Positions 23,401 through 32,860 of a stretch of 64,000 nt of DNA are shown here, one piece after another. How positions within the stretch are numbered: the stretch's first letter is position 1; the number at the start of each line of letters is the position of its first letter. Source of the DNA: Antedon mediterranea (Eukaryota > Echinodermata > Crinoidea > Comatulida > Antedonidae); contig NC_092674.1 in the NCBI RefSeq assembly GCF_964355755.1, forward strand, positions 13,275,001-13,339,000. Direction: 5' to 3'. A program made the translations under genes and the position numbers. The notes below the pieces were generated by a model. That model saw nothing but the letters and a program-made list of their open reading frames with translations. It did not search any database and was not told the DNA's origin.

Positions 23401-24421
23401 CACGACAGTTATTACACAGTATTATGTGACGATTAAAGTGCGACAATACAAAGCGGGTTTAAAGATAGTTATTATAAGTAGAGAACATGATGGTATAGTC
23501 AGTCGTGGTTATAACAATGGTTAACAATGGGGATAGTATAAGACAATAGAGTATATCATTTCACTAGAATTGTTATATAGATTTGTTATATATTAATATA
23601 CATTATAATATAAAATTAATAAATATTAAATAAAAATGATATGGTGATTTAGTTGCTTGTGAACAAATGGTTTACAATGGTTGAAGTCAATAGGTGTTAT
23701 GTTTCGGATTATAATACAATGGTTAACATAGGGTAAGGAAGTGAGACAATAATAGTTTTTGTAAGATTTGAATTAGTCATGGATTCAATAAAGATGCACC
23801 TGGTTAATTAAAACTAGTTAATTGAGGTTTTTGCTTGATGTATGCCGACATAATACAAAGACATAAGTTATTTGATCCGGATATTATAACAATGACTAAA
23901 ACAAAAAGATAAGAATGAATAGTTAAATAGCGTTTACAGGCAAAATATAGGCAAAATTGTAAGTATTAGTCAGATGTACAAATTACTGAAAAACAAAATA
24001 TTACTAGGAAGTATGAAACAATAGGTATTGTGTTTCGGGGTATATAACAATATATGTTAAAGGTGTCTTCCGACATATAATTAATACGGGGTATTTTATA
24101 ACAAAGATAAAAATAAAAAGAAGACTATAATGAAGTGATATAATAAGTATGTCTTGCTTGATCTTTGGCGACATAATCCAAAGACATAAGGCATTTTCTT
24201 CCGGATATTTAAGATTTGAAAATAAACGTTATTTAAGTATGTACAATTAAGTAAATAAAAGGTAATCTTCTGATGTCATGCATAAATTAATTTATGTTTA
24301 AATATCGGGGGGGGGGGGAGGGGGTATTATTTGAAATTCTATGTCAGTGTTTTCAATTACATCGAAGTCACTCAAACTCTAGTACTAGTTCCAAAGTATT
24401 ACCGTTACACGAGGTTAAAAG

Positions 24422-24922
24422 ATGAATTCTAACGTGTATACCGGTAATGAACAAAAATTTGAAAACAGCAGTCTTAGCGGTAACGAGGAATTTTTGTTAG
24501 AAATTCTTGATGACAACGATGAAATGGTAAGTTGAATCAATTTGTACAAGAAAAAAAAAGAAATTTACGTATATTATTTTCAAAATGTTATTAAGATTTA
24601 ATTTGTTCTGTCTGTTACATGGGGTCTTGTTATTTAATTTTCAGATTCGATGTATAGAAGAGTTAATTGATGATCAGAACGAATTATGTAATGAAATGGT
24701 AAGTTACTATTTCTATAAATTTATTTTTAAAATGGTAATAATATATGATATTTAGTCTAATATAAACAACATTTTGTATTACAGTACGGTATTTTGATTG
24801 AAAGTAGTAATAACGAAAGGGAAGAAACACTTCAATTAGAGAATGACATGGCAGTTGCAGAAATTTGCCGCATTGCAAGAAACAAAAGAGGTAATTTAGA
24901 CGAAGAAGAAAATGATTTATGA
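24422..24922 (+). CDS. Three-exon acidic small protein (left arm, intact)
   Basis: Exon 1 24,422-24,526, exon 2 24,645-24,698 and exon 3 24,785-24,922. All junctions are phase 0 with gtaagt donors after exons 1 and 2 and tcag/acag acceptors before exons 2 and 3. The product is 98 residues, strongly acidic, with no signal peptide or membrane helix. Exon 1 ends in an acidic stretch (EILDDNDEM). Exon 2 begins IRCIEELIDD, which contains an IxCxE core with acidic neighbours, like the LxCxE pocket-binding motif of Rb-family ligands. Such motifs are short and can arise by chance. No family is recognised. The stop overlaps the next ATG (ATGA). The right-arm copy is frameshifted. Confidence 0.6.
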
Positions 24923-25104
24923 GTATGATTGCACTTCGACCAATGTTCCGACAGGAAATACAACAATGACAATTGGCTGAAACAAATTTAGTAAATGCCG
25001 AATGTAATCATTTGACTGTATATAACTCTCGATTATTTTGTAATCTTTACCTCATTCTACAACGCTACAGAGCTCGACAAGACAGACCAAAAACCAACAA
25101 CTAG
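24919..25104 (+). pseudogene. Small ORF overlapping the acidic gene (left)
   Basis: It begins at the ATG of an ATGA overlap with the acidic gene's stop. After 16 codons it meets a TGA (24,967-24,969), and then the same frame stays open to a TAG at 25,102-25,104, six bases before the next gene's ATG. The second part has a basic tail (QRYRARQDRPK). The right arm has the same TGA, so the interruption predates or was copied with the arm duplication. It may be a decayed gene or chance frame; function unknown. Confidence 0.3.
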
Positions 25105-25109
25105 TTACT

Positions 25110-25913
25110 ATGGTTTCCGTGATTGAAATCATTGATCTTACTATGGACTCTCATGTCGAAGAAGATGTTACATATATATAAGCAGTGATTCAGAATTTGA
25201 AGACGAAGACATACTAGCTATGACTGGTGCCTATTTTACAGCAGAGGAGGAGGAAGAGATGAGGGAAGAGATGGGGGATATGACGTGTTTAATGGTGATT
25301 CAACCCCCACCTCCAATGAACGTTGATTTCAATAATGTATCTAATACTGAAGAAGACGAACATTATAGATCGAGAATAATTTCTGAAGAGGAGAGGATTG
25401 TATACGACGACACGTCATCGGTAGTTGACTACCACCTATTTCTGGCAAGAAAAGCCGATATAGAAGATGAGGTAGAAGATGGGGTGTTTGCGGAAGAGTA
25501 CCTGAACCCTGTGCTGGGGATGGAAATTTAGAAAGAAACTACCGAACAATGATGAGGTGTTTACGGAAGAGTACTTGAACCCTGTGCTGGAGGCGGAAAT
25601 TAAGAAAGAAACTACCGAACTTAAGTACAAAGAAATAATGAGAACAATTGAGAAGGTTTTCAAAGAAGAATTTATATTCATTCTGAATGACATGGTTGAA
25701 CGTTATAACTTTCACGGCTCAAGATATGAGCAACTTCTAACAATTTTTCGACCAATTCTGGCATTGAAACTTGTGGACAATAGCGCTATCCATTTTGAAT
25801 GGGCGCTAAACTACTTTCATTTACGTTGTATCAATGTTGATGCGTTCGATAAAGCCATAAAGTTGATTACAAATGATTCAGAACTGTTTAATAAGATTCT
25901 TAACCAGTTGTAA
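25110..25913 (+). pseudogene. SUMO-motif gene, left copy (broken)
   Basis: Copy of the gene at 29,324-30,126. After the ATG at 25,110 the frame has the first motif (IEIIDLT). A two-base expansion in the (TA) run near 25,172-25,181 then gives an early TAA. The rest of the gene is open from about 25,181 to 25,531, where a further nonsense codon lies (TAG, near 25,530). A duplicated segment and a shift follow at about 25,550. The C-terminal part, 25,557-25,913, is open to a natural-looking TAA and is better preserved here than in the right arm. I do not recognise this C-terminal region. It is helical-looking, with FIFILNDMVERY and FHLRCINVDAFDKAIKLI. Confidence 0.55.
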
Positions 25914-25939
25914 TTTATATAAATTTAAATATTATCATA

Positions 25940-27430
25940 ACACTTTTAATTAATGTTATATATTTTTATAATTCTTATTTCTTTTCGGTAAATTTATTAT
26001 TATTATGGTTGTAAAATATATTGAAATAGAATGTGTGTTAAAATAAAGGTTGTGTGTTTTTTTTAAGGCAACAACGAAAATGAAATTTGATCTTTGCGTG
26101 GTATTTAAGTATTTGATTTATTTTTTTAATTTTAATTTGGTTGAATGAGGGTAATGAGTATGGATGAGTACATAAGAAAAGTATATTACGATCTTAAGCA
26201 TCCTGATAGTTTAGGTGGTGTGGACCGACTTTATCAAAATGTAAAAGACGATTTAAATATTACCAAGAGACAAGTTCAAGACTGACTGTGCAAGCAAGAT
26301 ACATTATACATTACACAAATCCATTCAACGTAAATTCAAACGAAACTGGGTACTTGTAAGTGCTATTGATGAACAATGGGAACTGGATTGGGAAAAATAA
26401 CGTGTTTGCAAAATCAAAGGTTTGACTTTAAAGGAAGTCAATTTTGAAATAGTTGGTAGCATGGTACGGGTACTAATCCTAACAAAATAACCCGTAAACC
26501 AAAATCTAGCTTAATATTTATTTTATATTATAAATTTGTAAAAGTAGTTACCATATTTTAATTTATGGTAAATTTATTTTTCGAATTAATTTAATTTGTT
26601 TTCTTTTCTGTTGAATTTTTATTATTATTATGTTTGTAAAGTGTATTGCAATAGATTTGTTTAATGAAATAAATTAATTATGTTTTGACTTAATTTATGT
26701 CAGTGTAAATTTGTAAAAGTAGTTTCCCTATTTTAATTCATGATAAATTTATTTCTTTTCTGTTAAAGTTTTATTATTATTATTATGTTTTGTAAAGTGT
26801 ATTACAATAGAATGTGTATTTCAATAAATTTTGTTTTTAACATCAACAACAAAAATGAAATTTTATCTTTGCGTGTTGTTTAATTCGTGTATGATGTTTT
26901 TCTAATTTATTTATAAAAAAAACAAAAATTGACTTTAAATTTCAAAAAGTCAAAGGAATTCAATTTTGAAATAGTTAGTAGCATGGTACAAGGAATCGAC
27001 AAGGAAAAAATAACAACAATTAATTTAATTTAATTCTTCTTTTCTGTGGAATTATTATTATTATTATTATTATTATTATGTTTGTGAAGTGTATTGCAAT
27101 AGATTTGTTTAATGAAATAAGTTAATTATGTTTTGACTTAATTTATGTCAGTGTAAATTTTGTAAAAGTAGTTTTCCTATTTTAATTCATGGTAAATTTA
27201 TTTCTTGACTTAATTTAATTAGTTATCTTTTCTGCTGTTATATATATGTTTTTTAAGGTGTAGTGCAATAGAATGTGTATTGAAATAAATTTTGTTTTTA
27301 ACAGCAACAATAAAAATGAAATTTGATCTTTGCGTGTTATTTAATTCCTGTATGATGTTTTTCTAATTTATTTCTACAAAAAGAAAACACATTTTTGAAT
27401 TTGTTAAATGTAATTGCAAACACGCATAAT
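25940..27430 (+). repeat. Tandem degenerate 3'-UTR-like modules
   Basis: About five modules recur from 25,940 to 27,430. Each contains tggtaaatttatttctt-like, tattattatgtttgtaaagt, attgcaatag and, in the longer copies, aaataaattttgtttttaac and aatgaaatttgatctttgcg. Each has an AATAAA-type polyadenylation word. They span the arm/spacer junction, so module duplication extends into the unique spacer. Confidence 0.65.
26145..26470 (+). pseudogene. Maverick-type integrase N-terminal fragment (left arm)
   Basis: From an ATG at 26,145 the frame gives MDEYIRKVYYDLKHPDSLGG, then VDRLYQNVKDD, and stops at a TGA at 26,283-26,285. Shifted frames continue with KFKRNWVLVSAIDEQWELDW. This N-terminal helix-turn-helix-like segment leading into the start of the rve core (the AIDEQW aspartate) is the integrase family of Maverick/Polinton elements and related chromosomal genes. 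The catalytic core beyond the first aspartate is missing. Both arms carry the same stop. Confidence 0.65.
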
Positions 27431-28479
27431 AAATGATTGTGATTAAAAATATTCTGTTTACTTCTTTTATTTTAAACAGTAGGTCTATAATGTAAAGTTA
27501 TATTTTATAATATAATAAGTAATATTACAAAAATAAACATACACAATGTATAATGCATATATTTATTACATTTAAATACAATTTTTTTATTTCAAAATGA
27601 ATTTCATATTCTACGTGTTTTTCAATTTTAAATCTTTTAAGAAAGACACAATACGTACTGCTAAAAAAAAAACACGATATGTAACGACGGTTTCAATAAA
27701 AAGTCATATTATAAATGTATTTTTACCAAATTTATAAAGTAAAGGGTTATTATTGAGAAATATACATTTTAGATAAATGATAACACATCTAAAATTAATT
27801 AGAGAGATCAATACAATATGGTGTTCATAATAATTTGTTTTGATGACTAGAGGAAACATCTGAAGACATTCAACAAAAAACAAGCGTTAACACCATACCA
27901 GTCACTAAGAATGCTACTACTCTGAAAAAAACATCTCCCTTCCTGCACACAAAAATTAAAATAATTAGTAAACGAAACACGCGCATTTTAAATAAAATGA
28001 ATAATTTAAGAATATTTGTTAAAATACCCACGAACAAAAAAAAAAGAAACATACTAACCGATTCATCGTCATTACGAAGTTCAAATAACGAAAACTTTTC
28101 CTTGAAAAATCCACAAGAGACACGTTTTACATTTTCTAACTGCATTTCAGTGTCACATTGTTTCGCAACACATGTACATACAACGAGTCCTGTCACAAGT
28201 CTGCCGAAATTTATTTTTTTATCGCTCATCATTTGTTCTAATACATAATACAGCGCTTCCGAAGAAATATCTTTACACAATTCTAACACATTAAAATTGT
28301 TTTCCAACTCTTTACAAGCACGAATAGTACTCTGGAGGATGGGTGAATCCAAAACAATTAACCCCGTCAATTTATATTAAATGTATGCTAAAACTACTTC
28401 CTCTAAATCAACCATAACGCTCGACAAAACAAATGATAATGGATGTAATTACCATGAAAGTTACAACTTAAAACATTTT
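26759..28479. other. Unique spacer of the palindrome
   Basis: 1,721 bases not duplicated in inverse. The left part (to about 27,430) is made of the tandem 3'-UTR-like modules. 27,430-27,869 is AT-rich and would be the 3' side of the Bcl-2-like gene, which fills most of the remainder on the minus strand. Confidence 0.7.
27870..28331 (-). CDS. Bcl-2-like protein, partial gene model
   Basis: A 91-codon exon (28,331-28,059) lies between a tccag acceptor and a gttagt donor. It contains MMSDKKINFGRLVTGLVVCT then CVAKQC, which matches the BH1 pattern of Bcl-2/Mcl-1-type apoptosis regulators (acidic-x-x-x-x-N-[FW]-G-R-[IV]-V). IRACKELENNF upstream sits where BH3 would be but lacks its usual Gly-Asp. 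After the intron a last exon reads GDVFFRVVAFLVTGMVLTLV to a TGA at 27,870, a hydrophobic tail like the family's membrane anchor. Keeping that frame needs the second AG (27,939), not the first. Unspliced read-through is also open. No BH2 is clear. No in-frame ATG lies upstream of this exon before a stop, so the first exon is not found. Confidence 0.5.
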   Translation of the reverse strand, partial: STIRACKELENNFNVLELCKDISSEALYYVLEQMMSDKKINFGRLVTGLVVCTCVAKQCDTEMQLENVKRVSCGFFKEKFSLFELRNDDESVSMFLFFLFVGILTNILKLFILFKMRVFRLLIILIFVCRKGDVFFRVVAFLVTGMVLTLVFC

Positions 28480-28767
28480 AAAGAAATAAATTTATCATGA
28501 ATTAAAATAGGGAAACTACTTTTACAAATTTACACTGACATAAATTAAGTCAAAACATAATTAATTTATTTCATTAAACAAATCTATTGCAATACACTTT
28601 ACAAACATAATAATAATAAAAATTCAACAGAAAAGAAAACAAATTAAATTAATTCGAAAAATAAATTTACCATAAATTAAAATAGGGTAACTACTTTTAC
28701 AAATTTATAATATAAAATAAATATTAAGCGAGATTTTGGTTTACGGGTTATTTTGTTAGGATTAGTA

Positions 28768-29093
28768 CCCGTACCATGCTACCAACTATTTCAAAATTGA
28801 CTTCCTTTAAAGTCAAACCTTTGATTTTGCAAACACGTTATTTTTCCCAATCCAGTTCCCATTGTTCATCAATAGCACTTACAAGTACCCAGTTTCGTTT
28901 GAATTTACGTTGAATGGATTTGTGTAATGTATAATGTATCTTACTTGCACAGTCAGTCTTGAACTTGTCTCTTGGTAATATTTAAATCGTCTTTTACATT
29001 TTGATAAAGTCGGTCCACACCACCTAAACTATCAGGATGCTTAAGATCGTAATATACTTTTCTTATGTACTCATCCATACTCATTACCCTCAT
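28768..29093 (-). pseudogene. Maverick-type integrase N-terminal fragment (right arm)
   Basis: Mirror of 26,145-26,470. The ATG is at 29,093 and the TGA at 28,955-28,953, followed by the same shifted remnant. Because stop and shift are shared, the integrase was already dead when the arms were duplicated, or gene conversion has kept them alike. Confidence 0.65.
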
Positions 29094-29323
29094 TCAACCA
29101 AATTAAAATTAAAAAAATAAATCAAATACTTAAATACCACGCAAAGATCAAATTTCATTTTCGTTGTTGCCTTAAAAAAACACACAACCTTTATTTTAAC
29201 ACACATTCTATTTCAATATATTTTACAACCATAATAATAATAAATTTACCGAAAAGAAATAAGAATTATAAAAATATATAACATTAATTAAAAGTGTTAT
29301 GATAATATTTAAATTTATATAAA

Positions 29324-30126
29324 TTACAACTGGTTAAGAATCTTATTAAACAGTTCTGAATCATTTGTAATCAACTTTATGGCTTTATCGAACGCATCAA
29401 CATTGATACAACGTAAATGAAAGTAGTTTAGCGCCCATTCAAAATGGATAGCGCTATTGTCCACAAGTTTCAATGCCAGAATTGGTCGAAAAAAATGTTA
29501 GAAGTTGCTCATATCTTGAGCCGTGAAAGTTATAACGTTCAACCATGTCATTCAGAATGAATATAAATTCTTCTATGAAAACCTTCTCAATTGTTCTCAT
29601 TATTTCTTTGTACTTAAGTTCGGTAGTTTCTTTCTTAATTTCAGCCTCCAGCACAGGGTTCAGGTACTCTTCCGTAAACACCTCATCATTGTTCGGTAGT
29701 TTCTTTCTTAATTTCCGCCTCCAGCACAGGGTTCAGGTACTCTTCCGCAAACACCCCATCTTCTACCTCATCTTCTACATCGGCTTTTCTTGCCAGAAAT
29801 AGGTGGTAGTCAACTACCGATGACGTGTCGTCGTATACAATCCTCTCCTCTTCAGAAATTATTCTCGATCTATAATGTTCGTCTTCTTCAGTATTAGATA
29901 CATTATTGAAATCAACGTTCATTGGAGGTGGGGGTTGAATCGCCATTAAACACGTCATATCCCCCATCTCTTCCCTCATCTCTTCCTCCTCCTCTGCTGT
30001 AAAATAGGCACCAGTCATAGCTAGTATGTCTTCGTCTTCAAATTCTGAATCACTGCTTATATATATAACATCTTCTTCGACATCAGAGTCCATAGTAAGA
30101 TCAATGATTTCAATCACGGAAACCAT
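29324..30126 (-). pseudogene. SUMO-motif gene, right copy (front intact)
   Basis: From the ATG at 30,126, 146 codons are open to a TGA at about 29,686. Residues 5-11 (IEIIDLT) and about 20-28 (VIYISSDSE) are two closely spaced hydrophobic cores followed by acidic/Ser residues. This is the pattern of tandem SUMO-interacting motifs in proteins such as SUMO-targeted ubiquitin ligases. The rest is very acidic, with a Pro run (IQPPPPMNVDF). A direct duplication of about 70 bases (the EEYLNPVLEAEIKKETTE unit) causes the stop at the unit junction. The second unit is in another frame, with a further one-base shift in a T run near 29,493. No RING domain is visible. Function in the element is unknown; a nuclear SUMO-pathway partner is inference. 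Confidence 0.55.
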
Positions 30127-30131
30127 AGTAA

Positions 30132-30317
30132 CTAGTTGTGGGTTTTTGGTCTGTCTTGTCGAGCTCTGTAGCGTTGTAGAATGAGGTAAAGATTACAAAA
30201 TAATCGAGAGTTATATACAGTCAAAGGATTACATTCTGCATTTACTAAATTTGTTTCAGCCAATTGTCATTGTTGTATTTCCTGTCGGAACATTGGTCGA
30301 AGTGCAATCATACTCAT
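30132..30317 (-). pseudogene. Small ORF overlapping the acidic gene (right)
   Basis: Mirror of 24,919-25,104. ATG at 30,317 overlaps the acidic gene's stop, with the same TGA at codon 17 and the same final TAG at 30,134-30,132. A few substitutions differ between copies. Function unknown. Confidence 0.3.
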
Positions 30318-30816
30318 AAATCATTTTCTTCTTCGTCTAAATTACCTCTTTTGTTTCTTGCAATGCGACAAATTTCTGCAACTGCCATGTCATTCTCTAA
30401 TTGAAGTGTTTCTTCCCTTTCGTTATTACTACTTTCAATCAAAATACCGTACTGTAACACAAAATGTTGTTTATATTAGACTAAATATCATATATTATTA
30501 CCATTTTAAAAATAAATTTATAGAAATAGTAACTTACCATTTCATTACATAATTCGTTCTGATCATCAATTAACTCTTCTATACATCGAATCTGAAAATT
30601 AAGTAACAAGACCCCATGTAACAGACAGAACAAATTAAATCTTAATAACATTTTGAAAATAATATACGTACATTTCTTTTTTTTTCTTGTACAAATTGAT
30701 TCAACTTACCATTTCATCGTTGTCATCAAGAATTTCTAACAAAAATTCCTCGTTACCGCTAAGACTGCTCTGTTTTCAAATTCTTGTTCATTACCGGTAT
30801 GCACGTTAGAATTCAT
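30314..30816 (-). pseudogene. Three-exon acidic gene, right copy (frameshifted)
   Basis: Exons 30,816-30,710, 30,591-30,538 and 30,451-30,314, with the same splice sites as the left copy. Exon 1 carries two extra bases near 30,769-30,772, which bring a stop before the donor. Exons 2 and 3 are otherwise like the left copy (one codon difference seen in exon 3). It appears to be a recent loss. Confidence 0.65.
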
Positions 30817-31829
30817 CTTTTAACCTCGTGTAACGGTAATACTTTGGAACTAGTACTAGAGTTTGAGTGACTTCGATGTAATTGAAAACACTGACATAGA
30901 ATTTCAAATAATACCCCCTCCCCCCCCCCCACCCCGATATTTAAACATAAATTAATTTATGCAGGACATCAGAAGATTACCTTTTATTTACTTAATTGTA
31001 CATACTTAAATAACCTTTATTTTCAAATCCTAAATATCCGGAAGAAAATGCCTTATGTCTTTGGATTATGTCGCCAAAGATCAAGCAAGACATACTTATT
31101 ATATCACTTCATTATAGTCTTCTTTTTATTTTTATCTTTGTTATAAAATACCCCGTATTAATTATATGTCGGAAGACACCTTTAACATATATTGTTATAT
31201 ACCCCGAAACACAATACCTATTGTTTCATACTTCCTAGTAATTTGTTTTTCAGTAATTTGTACATCTGACTAATACTTACAATTTTGCCTATATTTTGCC
31301 TGTAAACGCTATTTAACTATTCATTCTTATCTTTTTGTTTTAGTCATTGTTATAATATCCGGATCAAATAACTTATGTCTTTGTATTATGTCGGCATACA
31401 TCAAGCAAAAACCTCAATTAACTAGTTTTAATTAACCAGGTGCATCTTTATTGAATCCATGACTAATTCAAATCTTACAAAAACTATTATTGTCTCACTT
31501 CCTTACCCTATGTTAACCATTGTATTATAATCCGAAACATAACACCTATTGACTTCAACCATTGTAAACAATTTGTTCACAAGCAACTAAATCACCATAT
31601 CATTTTTATTTAATATTTATTAATTTTATATTATAATGTATATTAATATATAACAAATCTATATAACAATTCTAGTGAAATGATATACTCTATTGTCTTA
31701 TACTATCCCCATTGTTAACCATTGTTATAACCACGACTGACTATACCATCATGTTCTCTACTATTATATATGAGATTTTTTTTTTTTTCAAGACAGTTTA
31801 TCAGGAACCGATCCATATTTTGTTCTTTC

Positions 31830-32092
31830 TTGAGTAAAGTTTCGGGATCATTAATTTGACAAATAATAGTTCTTTGGTGAGATCTTGCTTGGAAGTTTCC
31901 AGGTCTCGGGGTTTAAATGACCGCGACTTTTAAACTATCATTGGTTGATCTAACTGCCCAATGTCAAGATTAACCTTGACGAAGTAGCGGTGTTCCGAAC
32001 CATGTTAGGGGTACAACCGTGCAGTTCTCGACAATACAGTAATCCTCGATACAAAATATGAAATGATATATGACCCGCAATGTGAGTTGGTT
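31830..32092 (-). pseudogene. Non-LTR fragment beside ankyrin copy 4
   Basis: Diverged counterpart of 3,305-3,595, including the taatttgacaaataa and cgcgactt...aaactatc words and the gcaatgtgagttggttcattt edge that joins the ankyrin block. It is not open in any long frame. The non-LTR assignment comes from the other copy and is tentative. It begins about 70 bases right of the palindromic element. Confidence 0.35.
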
Positions 32093-32193
32093 CATTTAGG
32101 TATGCTATGTACGCCGGTATGCTCTTTAAATTTTAAAATTAAATCACATTGAATTATATAGTAACACTTATTATTAATGTTTGTAACACTTAC

Positions 32194-32292
32194 ATTGCTT
32201 CGAAGATTCAATTTAGCACCAGCCTTGAGCAAAACAGTGCAAACATCTGTGTGGCCGTTTTGTGCAGCCAGATATAAAGGTGACGCTCCATC
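32194..32292 (-). CDS. Single ankyrin-repeat exon (copy 4)
   Basis: 99 nt, phase 0, intact cag acceptor and gtaagt donor on the minus strand. Encodes DGASPLYLAAQNGHTDVCTV then LLKAGAKLNLRSN. Very similar to copy 3, with changes concentrated at the variable end of the repeat (KLNLRSN against KFDLPRN), which in ankyrin proteins is the loop side. This could reflect drift or selection. The neighbouring exons needed for a full protein are not seen. Confidence 0.65.
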
Positions 32293-32696
32293 CTGAAACA
32301 TTACAAACATGATGTTATAGTAGTTTTCACTCTAAACAAATTATTAATATTGTACTGAAATCAATACGATGTTATCAATTAAAAATAACGTTATGGATTC
32401 AAATAATGCTACTTTGTTAAATTAAATAAAGATTATTAACCTCTGGTGTTTACTTTAAGATAATAGATTGTATACGTATACATTTGTTTTGCTTGTATAA
32501 TATTGTTCATATAAGTACTGTACAAATGTAAACCATATAAGTGTTTCTTTGCCTTTATCAAGTAGTGCTGACGAGTGTAAATTATGATAAGGTGGCGTTA
32601 GAACTGGCAGTTATGACAAAAAATATTATACTAGGATTCAAATTCTGTTCAACTAAATACTTACTATTGACTTTGTTTTACTTACTGGGCTGGAAT

Positions 32697-32734
<38 letters not shown>

Positions 32735-32860
32735 TGTTTTACTAAATCAAATTGATATATCGATTCATATCCATTTAATGTATCATTTTCATAAAATAAA
32801 TAATGTAGCTCTGTACAGCACAATACAATACAGAAACAGAAAAGTCACCATTGAAAAAAA

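Larger units (their letters stand above)
23477..26758 (+). repeat. Left arm of the palindromic element
   Basis: 3,282 bases, near-identical by eye to the reverse complement of 28,480-31,762 (3,283 bases). The outer 940 bases (23,477-24,421) are non-coding and include a run of 13 G at about 24,308. The genes read inward, toward the spacer. Differences from the right arm include small indels that open or close reading frames. Confidence 0.9.
23477..31762. mobile_element. Palindromic Maverick/Polinton-like element, 8.29 kb
   Basis: The element begins AGTAGAGAACATG and ends in the exact complement ...CATGTTCTCTACT. It is flanked by a 6-bp direct repeat ATTATA (23,471-23,476 and 31,763-31,768). 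AG...CT termini with 6-bp duplications are the hallmark of Maverick/Polinton insertion. Almost the whole element is an inverted repeat: arms 23,477-26,758 and 28,480-31,762, with a spacer of 1,721 bp. Each arm carries a three-exon acidic gene, a small overlapping ORF, a SUMO-motif gene and a Maverick-type integrase fragment. The spacer has a Bcl-2-like gene. Polymerase, ATPase, protease and capsid genes are absent, so it cannot be autonomous. An origin as a rearranged or adintovirus-like genome is inference. Confidence 0.8.
28480..31762 (-). repeat. Right arm of the palindromic element
   Basis: Reverse-complement partner of 23,477-26,758, with genes on the minus strand reading toward the spacer. 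The C run near 30,925 mirrors the left G run but is shorter or interrupted. Small indels separate it from the left arm. Confidence 0.9.

Noticed and set aside
24300-24320. G run as a programmed structure (G-quadruplex)
   Set aside because: A single homopolymer run of 13 G, partly different in the other arm; slippage explains it and there is no set of separate G tracts.
27870-28370. Start of the Bcl-2-like ORF at 28,370
   Set aside because: The first codon there is TTG and a stop lies just upstream; the tccag acceptor at 28,332-28,336 is a better start of the exon.
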